From positions 1 to 6,988 of the forward strand of contig WJJC01000160.1 in the NCBI GenBank assembly GCA_014729945.1: a stretch of 6,988 bases of DNA. Reading direction: 5' to 3'. A program made the position numbers and the translations under genes. The notes under the pieces are model-generated. The model made no database searches. It was given only the letters and a program-made list of their open reading frames with translations, and was not told where the DNA came from. Shown piece after piece: positions 1-5,864 of the stretch (positions within the stretch are counted from its first letter, which is position 1; each line of letters starts with the position of its first letter). Source of the DNA: Candidatus Bathyarchaeota archaeon. Its GTDB lineage: Archaea > Thermoproteota > Bathyarchaeia > TCS64.

Positions 1-1
1 A

Positions 2-1051
2 AGGCTCGGTGTAGAACTAGCTAAAAAAGGCCACGATGTCCACTTTATCACGTATCAACGGCCAGTGGCTATACAGGGATACGATCTACCTAACGTGACA
101 ATGCACCATGTCTCAGTTGTGGAGTATCCCCTTTTCAAGTACCCGCCGTACACCATCGCGTTAGCTTCAGAGATGGGTAGGGTCACTAAAAGAGAAAACC
201 TTGACTTGCTTCACGTTCACTATGCGTTACCCCACGCTACGGCGGCTCAGCTAGCCCGAGAGATAACGGGGAAACCATACGTAACAACCCTGCATGGAAG
301 CGATGTAACCATTCTGGGGAGTGACCCCAGCTACGAGCCCACAAACACCATGAGCATAGAGTCCAGCGACGCCGTGACCACCGTAAGTGAGTACATGAAA
401 AGAGAAGCGGAGAAAACTCTGGGGATAGAAAAAGAGATCACTGTGATACCTAATTTTGTTGATCATGAAGAGTTTCAACCTGCTCCCTGCCAGATAATTG
501 ATGATCCTCGGCCAAGGGGGATAACTCTCGTGCATGTGAGTAACTTTCGCCCGGTAAAACGGGTTGATGATCTGGTTTACAGTATGTGTGTTATCACTAA
601 GAAGGAGCCCAACGCTCAGTTAATCCTAGTAGGTGACGGACCTGAACGGCATAGAGTAGAACGACTCGTAGATAGACTGGATCTCGGGAAAAACGTTACC
701 CTAACTGGTTATAGAAGCGACGTAGCCGATATTATGAACTGTGCGGATGCTCTTGTATTGTGTAGCGAGACGGAGAATGCTCCGTTAACCATTTTGGAGG
801 GTATGAGCTGTGGTCTCCCTATAATCGCCACAAATGTGGGGGGTATACCTGAGCTTGTTCAGGACGGGGAAAACGGTTTCATTGTGCCTCTGAAGCACCC
901 TGAGGAAATAGCGGAAGCCGCCTTGAAGCTTAACGCTGATACGGACCTGTTATCCCGTATGGGTGTAAACGCACGGAACACGATATTGGAGAGGTACACG
1001 AAAGACCATGTGCTTCCCCAGTATCTTGAAGTATACGAGGATCTTGCATAG
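2..1051 (+). CDS. bshA: BshA-type N-acetyl-alpha-D-glucosaminyl L-malate synthase, 5'-truncated
   Basis: This is a GT4-family (GT-B fold) retaining glycosyltransferase. BshA transfers GlcNAc from UDP-GlcNAc to L-malate, the first step of bacillithiol synthesis in the cytoplasm. The frame is open from base 2, and 349 residues are visible. Bacillus BshA has about 377, so only some 25-30 N-terminal residues (the glycine-rich start of the first Rossmann fold) are missing. Recognisable BshA blocks, in order, are GHDVHFIT (near 32-52), LFKYPPY (131-151), HYALPHA (216-236), TTLHGSDVTILG and IESSD. The C-terminal sugar-nucleotide domain has HVSNFRPVKRV (533-565), VGDGPE (629-646), and an E-x7-E motif with glutamates at 773-775 and 797-799, followed by GMSCGLP and NVGGIPE. 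An in-frame GTG at 65 is not the true start, because conserved residues lie upstream of it. The thioredoxin-like gene follows 31 bases later. The BshA assignment rests on several blocks matching the Bacillus enzyme; acceptor specificity for malate is inferred. Confidence 0.92.
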   Translation, partial: RLGVELAKKGHDVHFITYQRPVAIQGYDLPNVTMHHVSVVEYPLFKYPPYTIALASEMGRVTKRENLDLLHVHYALPHATAAQLAREITGKPYVTTLHGSDVTILGSDPSYEPTNTMSIESSDAVTTVSEYMKREAEKTLGIEKEITVIPNFVDHEEFQPAPCQIIDDPRPRGITLVHVSNFRPVKRVDDLVYSMCVITKKEPNAQLILVGDGPERHRVERLVDRLDLGKNVTLTGYRSDVADIMNCADALVLCSETENAPLTILEGMSCGLPIIATNVGGIPELVQDGENGFIVPLKHPEEIAEAALKLNADTDLLSRMGVNARNTILERYTKDHVLPQYLEVYEDLA

Positions 1052-1054
1052 AAC

Positions 1055-1062
1055 CTATAAAT
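1055..1062 (+). promoter_or_regulatory. TATA-like box for the thioredoxin-like gene (probable leaderless transcript)
   Basis: CTATAAAT lies just after the bshA stop codon and is centred about 24-25 bases before the ATG at 1083. In archaea the TATA box sits about 25 bases before the transcription start, so an mRNA starting at or next to the ATG is expected. There is no Shine-Dalgarno sequence before the gene (the bases just before it read ataacgggat), which supports a leaderless message. The gene may therefore have its own promoter even though it closely follows bshA. Confidence 0.5.
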
Positions 1063-1082
1063 CGCCATCTAGATAACGGGAT

Positions 1083-1670
1083 ATGTCAAAATCCGCATAC
1101 TATGATAAGAGGGCTGATTTCTGGAGAACACACTTCGAGATGGCGCATACCTATAATGAGTTCATTAAAACTGATCCAGGGAAGGCTCAACGCTGGATAG
1201 AGTTTGAGCAGAGAACGCCTGAACTAGCTCCTGAACAGCGAAAACGTGTACAAGGCTACAATCGTGAGATCAATATATTAGCCTATGTTGGTATCTGGTG
1301 CGGAGACTGTGCCCGGCAGGTCCCCATGGTGAAGAAAATAGCTGAGGCAGCAGGTGAAAAAGTCAACCTGAGACTGATTGATCGTGAGGAGAGCCCCAAG
1401 CTAAAAGAAGTACTTCGTATACTGGGAGCAACGAGGGTGCCTGTCTTCGTGTTTCTTACAGAGGATTTCTGGGAGATAGGCCGTGTCGGAGACCGTTTGT
1501 TACCGGTTTACAGGGCGAAGGCGTCCCGGGAACTTGGGATGGATTATGACGCCGGTATCATGACTCCAGGCGCATTAGCTGAAGAATTTGAAGCGTGGAT
1601 AAGTGTCTTCGAGAGGATCCTATTGATGACTCGGCTCTCCCCGCCGCTTAGGCAGAGATATGACGACTAG
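1083..1670 (+). CDS. Thioredoxin-fold protein with WCGDC motif, candidate bacillithiol-linked redoxin
   Basis: The 195-residue protein has a helical N-terminal part (about 1-60), a thioredoxin-like core (about 61-150) and a helical C-terminal extension (about 160-195). The core has strand NILAYVG, then W72-C73-G74-D75-C76 as a CxxC redox pair at the start of a helix, and a cis-proline candidate P120 in RVPVF. There is no signal peptide or membrane segment, so a cytoplasmic protein is expected. It resembles a family of roughly 190-residue bacterial thioredoxin-like proteins with WCGDC and a conserved RLSPxLRQR ending; that comparison is from memory. Classical bacilliredoxins (YphP/YqiW, YtxJ) have other active-site motifs, so this is not one of them. 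Its place beside bshA and facing bshC suggests a role in bacillithiol disulfide exchange or reduction of client proteins; this is inference from context. Its TAG stop overlaps the bshC stop. The redox fold is near certain; the partner thiol is not. Confidence 0.85.
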   Translation: MSKSAYYDKRADFWRTHFEMAHTYNEFIKTDPGKAQRWIEFEQRTPELAPEQRKRVQGYNREINILAYVGIWCGDCARQVPMVKKIAEAAGEKVNLRLIDREESPKLKEVLRILGATRVPVFVFLTEDFWEIGRVGDRLLPVYRAKASRELGMDYDAGIMTPGALAEEFEAWISVFERILLMTRLSPPLRQRYDD

Positions 1671-3415
1671 GTGATGTTTACGAAGTACATGGAGCTATTC
1701 GGTGTATCACGGTTATACTGCCTGAGATAGGCTCCCATGGTGTCATCTACCCCTGTCGCTGTAGCCAGATCCAACCAGAGCCAGTTAACCTCTTGGCCAA
1801 ACTTCTCGGGGCTAAACCTGCCATAAGCCCAGCTCAGATAGTTATCGATCAACTGAACCTCACTCTGTAGCTTCTTCATCTCCTCGATTAATGGCTGCCT
1901 GTCTCCGGGTTCTCTGAGTTTCTCTTTGATGTGCTCTATCTTGGTTTCAAGTCTTGTTGATTTATCCACGAGTTGATTGAACGTGGATCTGATGTTCTTC
2001 TCTATTCCCTGATGGGCCTTCCACATGAGCTCAGCGTCATCATTGTTTCGGGCCTCCACCCAGTCGCTCAGATTATTAAACAGGTCATCACTGGTGATCA
2101 CGGGGAGCTCTTCTTCCTGCACGTTATCTGCCATCTGCTCATTCCAGGGCGTGTTATAGAATGTCCGGGTATAGCGCATGAAGATGGGGAAAGGTAAATT
2201 CAGTGCCTTCGCCGCGGGGATGACTTCTGCGTAGTAGCTTGTCTCCCCTGGTCCACCGATGTGGGCGACTACGGGTATAACTGAGTCTACTATGAACTGC
2301 CGTGAATCCACCCGTGGCGTGATCCAGTCAATGATATCAGTTAGATCAGGTTCAGAGGCTTTTACTGTGAAAGCGTATTGTTCTTCGCAGACTGGGCAGG
2401 TTCCCTTTAATGTTGCCTTATCTGCATCCTTCTCTCGTCTGTACTTTAACTCAACCCTGTATTTGCGGCAATCTGTGTTCATGCATTCAAGGAAGAATGG
2501 AACATAGTCCTCATCTCTTAGCCCTATCTGGCTTCTGTAATCGGCTGCCTCCACTTTCTTTGCCGCTGTGTTCGTTGCTTTGATGAATTTGGAGCGGTTT
2601 GGCTCTTTGAGTAATAACTCGTATCCTTCTATGAATAATGGTCTGGTCTCGGGCATGCTGAACCAGTAAATCGGTGTCCTTAGCTGGGATTCGATATTAA
2701 TCAGTGAACCCAGTATCTTGGTGGAGAATTCTGAGACATTGCCTGTAGAGTAGTATGCGTGTTTAATTATCGAGTATATGTGGGTTAGATTCTGCTGTAT
2801 CTTCTCACGTTTCCGCGTCTCAACATCTCCCAGTATGCCCTTGTAATTACTGTCGATCTTCTCCATGACCCCTTTGAACCAGTTCTCATCCGGTACATCC
2901 ACCTCGTAGATGGCTAGATTATCGTCACGTGGCTCCGTCGGGTAACTCAGGTGAAGGCCCTTGCTGCTGGGGCTCGGTAGACGCATGTTGGTGAGTTCGG
3001 GTTGGACCCCGTCATAGTCAGCCACATAGAATAAAGGTACCATGCTGGCCTCAGCTGCAAGAGAAGTGGCGTAGGCGACTTTGTTGAGAATAAGACTTGG
3101 TCCACCCATTAACATGGGCTGCTGCCCGGTCTCCACTACTCCCTGGTGCATCCTATCTATGGCATCAGAGGTCTTGCCCGTTAATAACCCGTGTTTTCTG
3201 AGGTTTTTCTTCATAGCCTTTTTCAGGGTGTCTAGCTGGGGCAGTTCCCCGTATCTTTTGGCTATTGTGGGTATTTGATCGGCGGCTTCTCCCAGGGTGT
3301 ATGGTATCTCTCCCCATAGCTGAGAAGCGAGTCCGTCTTTTTTCCTTGATTTTACGTAATCCGAGTAGATCATATGTGCCGGCGGACGGTTATTCTCTGT
3401 CTTCAAAACATGCAC
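1667..3415 (-). CDS. bshC: BshC-like putative cysteine-adding enzyme with zinc-ribbon insertion
   Basis: BshC joins cysteine to glucosaminyl-malate, the last step of bacillithiol synthesis. The 582-residue protein keeps two BshC signatures: TGQQ (96-99) followed by GGP (104-106) and a Lys at 112 in the first nucleotide-fold unit, and VAHIGGPGE (383-391) followed by a tyrosine-rich segment. A charged coiled-coil-like stretch (about 470-525) precedes a FSPEKF ending block, as expected for the BshC C-terminal helices. Two points are odd. C311, C316, C340 and C343 form a CxxxxC...CxxC zinc-ribbon-like insertion not found in Bacillus BshC (539 residues). Where bacterial proteins usually read EDHDF-x-E-x-N, this one reads ADYDG-x-x-x-E-L-T-N (132-143). 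The start is uncertain: Met1 is used here, but Met15 (codon 3371-3373) is equally possible, and neither has a well-placed Shine-Dalgarno site. It follows the amidohydrolase by 46 bases. Membership of the BshC family is well supported; activity is inferred. Confidence 0.85.
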   Translation of the reverse strand: MHVLKTENNRPPAHMIYSDYVKSRKKDGLASQLWGEIPYTLGEAADQIPTIAKRYGELPQLDTLKKAMKKNLRKHGLLTGKTSDAIDRMHQGVVETGQQPMLMGGPSLILNKVAYATSLAAEASMVPLFYVADYDGVQPELTNMRLPSPSSKGLHLSYPTEPRDDNLAIYEVDVPDENWFKGVMEKIDSNYKGILGDVETRKREKIQQNLTHIYSIIKHAYYSTGNVSEFSTKILGSLINIESQLRTPIYWFSMPETRPLFIEGYELLLKEPNRSKFIKATNTAAKKVEAADYRSQIGLRDEDYVPFFLECMNTDCRKYRVELKYRREKDADKATLKGTCPVCEEQYAFTVKASEPDLTDIIDWITPRVDSRQFIVDSVIPVVAHIGGPGETSYYAEVIPAAKALNLPFPIFMRYTRTFYNTPWNEQMADNVQEEELPVITSDDLFNNLSDWVEARNNDDAELMWKAHQGIEKNIRSTFNQLVDKSTRLETKIEHIKEKLREPGDRQPLIEEMKKLQSEVQLIDNYLSWAYGRFSPEKFGQEVNWLWLDLATATGVDDTMGAYLRQYNRDTPNSSMYFVNIT

Positions 3416-3426
3416 CAGGATATGAG

Positions 3427-3456
3427 TAAAAACAAGTGGGGACTAGATAAAAACAA
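3427..3456 (-). terminator. Paired T-run repeat between amidohydrolase and bshC, possible partial terminator
   Basis: Reading on the minus strand, TTGTTTTTA occurs twice (3456-3448 and 3435-3427), 21 bases apart, between the amidohydrolase stop and the bshC start. Archaeal RNA polymerase can terminate at short runs of T in the non-template strand, so these may lower readthrough into bshC. The upstream copy (TTTTTAT) could instead act as a weak TATA-like box for bshC, about 35 bases before its ATG. The sequence alone does not separate these options. Confidence 0.25.
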
Positions 3457-3461
3457 TTAGT

Positions 3462-4403
3462 CTATAATCTGAGAAGCTCCATGGCGTTATCGTGGAATAT
3501 CCGGTGAATACTATCCTCGGGGAACCCAAGATCATAGCAGGCTTTCAGCTGCTCTCTTAGATACTCTACGGCGAAGCCCCGTGGGAAATAGCTGCTATCC
3601 GTGCCGAATATGAGCCGCTCGTCCCCGATGGTTTCATATGCTTTCTTGAAAAGATCCTTGATGCTGAGGTCATAGGGCATCCATCTTATCCACTGGTTGC
3701 TCCCTGAGGTGTCTACATAGACGTTGGGGCACTGCCAGCAGAGCTGTAATAGTTCCCGCCAGTAGCATGCACCGAAGTGGGGGATCACTACCTTCAAGGT
3801 GGGGAAGTCGCTGCAAACTTTCCAGAAAGATAACGGGTTCAGGTTACGCAGTTCTCTTGAAGGTCCACCTCCTCCCCCAAGGACACCGAAATGAATCAAC
3901 ACAGGTATGCCTAGTTTTTCAGCGGTCTCCCACACCGGGTAAGTCTCCTCGCTGTCAATGGGTTTGCTCTGCCCTGACCCGATAACCTTGTATCCTTTTA
4001 GTCCGAGCTCGGTGACTGCGCGCTCAAGCTCCTCTGCGGCGTCCTCGTCGAAGGGTGAGTGGTGGGCGAAGCCTGTGAATCTCTCTGGGTACATGTTCAC
4101 TATCTCGGCTAGGTTATCGTTTCCTCCGCCCATGACGAAGTTTACTCTTTCGAGACCTTTCCTGTCCATGTCTTCGACCCATCTTTTGGCTTGTTCTTGG
4201 TCACTGTGGATGGACTCCTCGGGTGGCTCGAATGCCCACATGCGTCTCCACTTGTCCCTGTACATACGTGAGTTCTCGAGGATTATATCGGCGCGTTCCT
4301 CGCCGTATCTTTCAATGAGTCTTTTTCTCCAGTTTCTTCCACCTGGGCGTTGTATGGGGAAATGGCTGTGGAAGTCGATTACCTTCAAGCCGTAGAGATT
4401 CAT
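3462..4403 (-). CDS. PF04909-type (amidohydrolase_2) metal-dependent TIM-barrel hydrolase or decarboxylase
   Basis: The 313-residue protein has the typical metal-site pattern of the amidohydrolase_2 group: D10-F-H12-S-H14 at the end of the first strand, H171 in VLIHFG, H209 in VVIPHFG, and D269 in IFGTDSSYFP. KGYKV at 136-140 is the usual strand before the first of these histidines. Known relatives include ACMSD-like decarboxylases, resorcylate decarboxylases and various hydrolases, so the reaction cannot be read from the fold. A five-glycine loop directly after H171 (GVLGGGGGP) lies near the expected metal centre and may shape the substrate pocket. There is no signal peptide, so it should be cytoplasmic. 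The gene sits 34 bases after the bshB-like gene and 46 before bshC on the same strand, so co-transcription is likely. A role in bacillithiol metabolism, such as acting on a precursor, an S-conjugate or a breakdown product, is inferred only from position. Confidence 0.88.
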   Translation of the reverse strand: MNLYGLKVIDFHSHFPIQRPGGRNWRKRLIERYGEERADIILENSRMYRDKWRRMWAFEPPEESIHSDQEQAKRWVEDMDRKGLERVNFVMGGGNDNLAEIVNMYPERFTGFAHHSPFDEDAAEELERAVTELGLKGYKVIGSGQSKPIDSEETYPVWETAEKLGIPVLIHFGVLGGGGGPSRELRNLNPLSFWKVCSDFPTLKVVIPHFGACYWRELLQLCWQCPNVYVDTSGSNQWIRWMPYDLSIKDLFKKAYETIGDERLIFGTDSSYFPRGFAVEYLREQLKACYDLGFPEDSIHRIFHDNAMELLRL

Positions 4404-4430
4404 ATGCAGTATTTTGTTGATGTGGGTTGT

Positions 4431-4440
4431 TAAATATTTA
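4431..4440 (-). promoter_or_regulatory. TATA-like palindrome overlapping the bshB stop, possible internal promoter
   Basis: TAAATATTTA overlaps the TAA stop of the bshB-like gene and is centred about 32 bases before the amidohydrolase ATG. There is no Shine-Dalgarno site before that ATG (the preceding bases read aaaatactgcat). A box here would give a nearly leaderless transcript for the amidohydrolase and bshC in addition to readthrough from bshB. The match may be chance in AT-rich spacer. Confidence 0.4.
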
Positions 4441-5097
4441 GACTAGGAGGTCGCTGGCTTTTTCCCGGTAGAAGGGACCGTCACTGGGTAGGGATTCCTC
4501 TATGAATGCTTCGGCGTACTCGACGTTACACTGGACGCCTCTGAGTTCTGCTTTCTTCGTGTTTAATCGCTGATAGTATTTCCATGGGAACTTTTCTAGC
4601 TGTGTGTGGTACTGGTTGACTGCCTCCATCTTATTGGTGAATGTATCTGATATGTCCAGGAGTACGCTGGGGTTGGGTATCAGTGTGTTTACCTCCATCA
4701 GTAAGAGGCGCTTCACCTGCCAAGCATCCGTGTACATAGTGGTGTGAGCCGCCCACTCTATCGCCTCTTTCACGGCTTCATGGCAGAGTTTGTGCTCGCG
4801 GTGGTAATCAAATGGAATATGGGTAATAACCGTCTTGGGGCGTTTCTCGTCTAGGTGATCAGCTATTCTATGGATGAGATCAGGGTTAAGGTTTAACGTC
4901 TTATTCATCCAGATGGTGGATTCTATGCCTAGTGTCTCTGTAGCCGCTTTGAACTCTTTTTTGCGATTCTCTGGGTTACAGGAGAGGCATAATACACTGG
5001 TCTCGATGCCTGATTCGCCGTGTTTGGCTAGGGTTCCACCGCATCCGAAGGATTCGTCATCGGGGTGGGAGACTATGGCGAGTAAGCTGTTTTCCAT
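4438..5097 (-). CDS. bshB: PIG-L/LmbE-family deacetylase, BshB-like
   Basis: The protein has 219 residues, a normal length for zinc-dependent LmbE/PIG-L GlcNAc deacetylases. BshB removes the acetyl group from GlcNAc-malate, the second step of bacillithiol synthesis. The family motif is S10-H11-P12-D13-D14-E15 followed by GCGGTLA. By analogy with studied members, H11 and D14 bind zinc and D13 is the general base. The second motif is H93-x3-D97-x-H99-x2-H102, with H102 the likely third metal ligand and H99 stabilising the intermediate. The HPDDE form is closer to BshB2 and general LmbE proteins than to the AHADD form of BshB1. Family members also act on GlcNAc-inositol compounds or on thiol S-conjugates, so the substrate is assigned from the neighbouring bshA and bshC. 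It is the first gene of the leftward unit; the amidohydrolase follows after 34 bases. Confidence 0.85.
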   Translation of the reverse strand: MENSLLAIVSHPDDESFGCGGTLAKHGESGIETSVLCLSCNPENRKKEFKAATETLGIESTIWMNKTLNLNPDLIHRIADHLDEKRPKTVITHIPFDYHREHKLCHEAVKEAIEWAAHTTMYTDAWQVKRLLLMEVNTLIPNPSVLLDISDTFTNKMEAVNQYHTQLEKFPWKYYQRLNTKKAELRGVQCNVEYAEAFIEESLPSDGPFYREKASDLLV

Positions 5098-5143
5098 GGT
5101 ATAGTTTGGGTTCTTGTTTGTATGAAGTTTTCCATCCCTGTCC

Positions 5144-5149
5144 TTTAAA
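5144..5149 (-). promoter_or_regulatory. TATA-like box for the leftward bsh unit
   Basis: Reading leftwards, CCAATTTAAAGG contains TTTAAA centred about 50 bases before the bshB ATG. An archaeal start site would fall near 5120, giving a leader of roughly 20-25 bases. No Shine-Dalgarno match is seen before the ATG (the preceding bases read ccaaactatacc). Other AT-rich boxes lie further upstream, so this is the best-placed candidate rather than the only one. Confidence 0.35.
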
Positions 5150-5168
5150 TTGGATGTGGAAAAAACAA

Positions 5169-5250
5169 TAATATGGATCTATAATACATATTAAGGAAAT
5201 AACCTGAATGTGAAAACAGGTTATTAAGATAACGTTCGTTAATATGGATC
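5169..5250. repeat. 11-bp direct repeat in the divergent intergenic region
   Basis: TAATATGGATC occurs twice, at 5169-5179 and 5240-5250, in the same orientation and 71 bases apart. Both copies lie in the non-coding region between the bsh and pilus units, flanking the palindrome cluster at 5198-5241. They may be paired sites for a DNA-binding protein. No coding frame or mobile element explains them. Confidence 0.5.
5198..5241. promoter_or_regulatory. Two adjacent palindromes with TAAC...GTTA arms, putative operators
   Basis: A perfect 9-bp inverted repeat, AATAACCTG (5198-5206) and CAGGTTATT (5217-5225), has a 10-base spacer. Four bases later comes TAACG-TT-CGTTA (5230-5241). Their centres are 24 bases apart. 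Neither is followed by a T-run, and both lie upstream of divergent genes, so they look like protein-binding sites more than terminators. A third palindrome with the same outer TAAC/GTTA bases lies at 5314-5326 near the pilin promoter. The regulator and its signal are unknown. Confidence 0.5.
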
Positions 5251-5304
5251 AATGTTCTATGTTAATCATATAGATATTCAATAGATGACATGTGTGCATA
5301 TTCC

Positions 5305-5314
5305 TTTTATAAAT
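5305..5314 (+). promoter_or_regulatory. TATA-like box for the pilin gene
   Basis: TTTTATAAAT is a strong match to the archaeal TATA box. Its centre is about 44 bases before the pilin ATG. The expected start site, about 25 bases downstream, falls close to 5335, very near the Shine-Dalgarno sequence at 5335-5341. The leader would then be only around 20 bases. If transcription really starts later than 5335, a different upstream AT-rich box (for example near 5266-5276) would be needed to keep the ribosome site in the mRNA. Confidence 0.5.
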
Positions 5315-5326
5315 AACAGCCTGTTA
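5314..5326. promoter_or_regulatory. 13-base palindrome next to the pilin TATA box, putative operator
   Basis: TAACAG-C-CTGTTA is a perfect palindrome around one central base. It begins at the last base of the TATA box and lies before the predicted transcription start. Archaeal repressors commonly bind between the TATA box and start site and block polymerase there. Its outer bases match the arms of the two palindromes at 5198-5241, suggesting one regulator for the region. Confidence 0.45.
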
Positions 5327-5334
5327 ACCGGGTA

Positions 5335-5341
5335 AGGAGGT
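5335..5341 (+). promoter_or_regulatory. Strong ribosome binding site for the pilin
   Basis: AGGAGGT is a full match to the 16S rRNA 3' end complement, 12 bases before the ATG at 5354. It is by far the strongest such site in the window and supports both this start codon and high expression of the pilin. The bsh genes have no comparable site. Confidence 0.75.
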
Positions 5342-5353
5342 TAAGAGAGAGAA

Positions 5354-5827
5354 ATGAATCCTCAAAAACGTAAAGCTGTGAGCCCAGTAATCGCCACGGT
5401 CATCCTAGTAGCAGTAGCCATAACCGTCGCAGTAGGAGTATCCTACTGGATGGGAGGCATCAGCAGCCAATACACATCATTTGAGAAAGTTGAGATCTCA
5501 AGTGCATGGTCAGAAAAGGAAACGGGTGGCTGGAACATTACGCTTGAGCTAAAGAACGCAGGATCAGCAGATGCGACACTGAATAAGTTGTTCATAAACC
5601 AGAAACCAATAAACAGCACAGGTTACGACGATCCAGATATCTCAAGCTTTGATTCAGAGATTACAACTAATCTAAGTGAGAGTCCAGGTTCTACACTAGC
5701 AAGTGGAGATACAACAACTATATACATACTAATCCCGAACACATACTATTCATCAGGTACTACTATCGACGTTAAGATTCACAGCGCTGGTGGAATGGAT
5801 TACATTAAGCTTGTTTCGCTTGTGTAA
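5354..5827 (+). CDS. Archaeal type IV pilin (PF07790-like N-terminus)
   Basis: The 157-residue protein begins with a basic segment (MNPQKRK) followed by a hydrophobic stretch A8-VSPVIATVILVAVAIT and on to about residue 30. This is the archaeal class III signal peptide pattern, in which a prepilin peptidase (PibD/EppA) cuts before the hydrophobic helix, probably between K7 and A8. That helix would form the pilus core. The rest (about 40-157) is rich in Ser, Thr and alternating hydrophobic residues, as in a beta-rich head domain exposed outside the cell. Three N-x-S/T sequons (N61, N87, N106) could be N-glycosylated. There are no cysteines. The start is fixed by the strong Shine-Dalgarno site and the correct signal peptide. 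The ATPase gene follows 52 bases later. Whether the pilus serves adhesion, DNA uptake or another task is not visible; the archaellum is less likely because the sequence is a generic pilin. Confidence 0.9.
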   Translation: MNPQKRKAVSPVIATVILVAVAITVAVGVSYWMGGISSQYTSFEKVEISSAWSEKETGGWNITLELKNAGSADATLNKLFINQKPINSTGYDDPDISSFDSEITTNLSESPGSTLASGDTTTIYILIPNTYYSSGTTIDVKIHSAGGMDYIKLVSLV

Positions 5828-5844
5828 TCAAACCAATCCTTCCT

Positions 5845-5856
5845 CTTTTTATTTTC
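5845..5856 (+). terminator. T-rich stretch after the pilin, possible partial terminator
   Basis: CTTTTTATTTTC lies 18 bases after the pilin stop and before the ATPase. Archaeal polymerases stop at such T-runs without a hairpin. Partial termination would give abundant pilin mRNA and less ATPase mRNA, matching the needed ratio of subunit to motor. No convincing TATA box for the ATPase alone is seen. Confidence 0.4.
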
Positions 5857-5864
5857 AATTAATT

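Noticed and set aside
65..1051. GTG at 65 as the start of the glycosyltransferase gene
   Set aside because: The frame is open back to base 2 and the upstream residues (GHDVHFIT) match the conserved BshA N-terminal region, so the gene is simply cut by the window edge.
1973..2507. Two rightward frames of 74 and 82 codons inside the bshC region
   Set aside because: They lie antisense to a well-conserved long gene, show no recognisable domain and have no ribosome site; they are chance open frames.
3767..4395. Rightward frames of 72 and 145 codons opposite the amidohydrolase
   Set aside because: The amidohydrolase on the other strand has all its metal-binding residues; the antisense products are Ser/Pro-rich with no domain signs.
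4438..5097. The deacetylase as a mycothiol-type MshB/Mca or a GPI-type enzyme
   Set aside because: The HPDDE motif alone cannot exclude this, but the nearby bshA and bshC with no inositol-pathway genes make the bacillithiol role the better reading.
5198..5225. The 9-bp inverted repeat as a rho-independent terminator
   Set aside because: It lies upstream of both flanking genes, has no T-run after it on either strand, and archaea do not rely on hairpin terminators.
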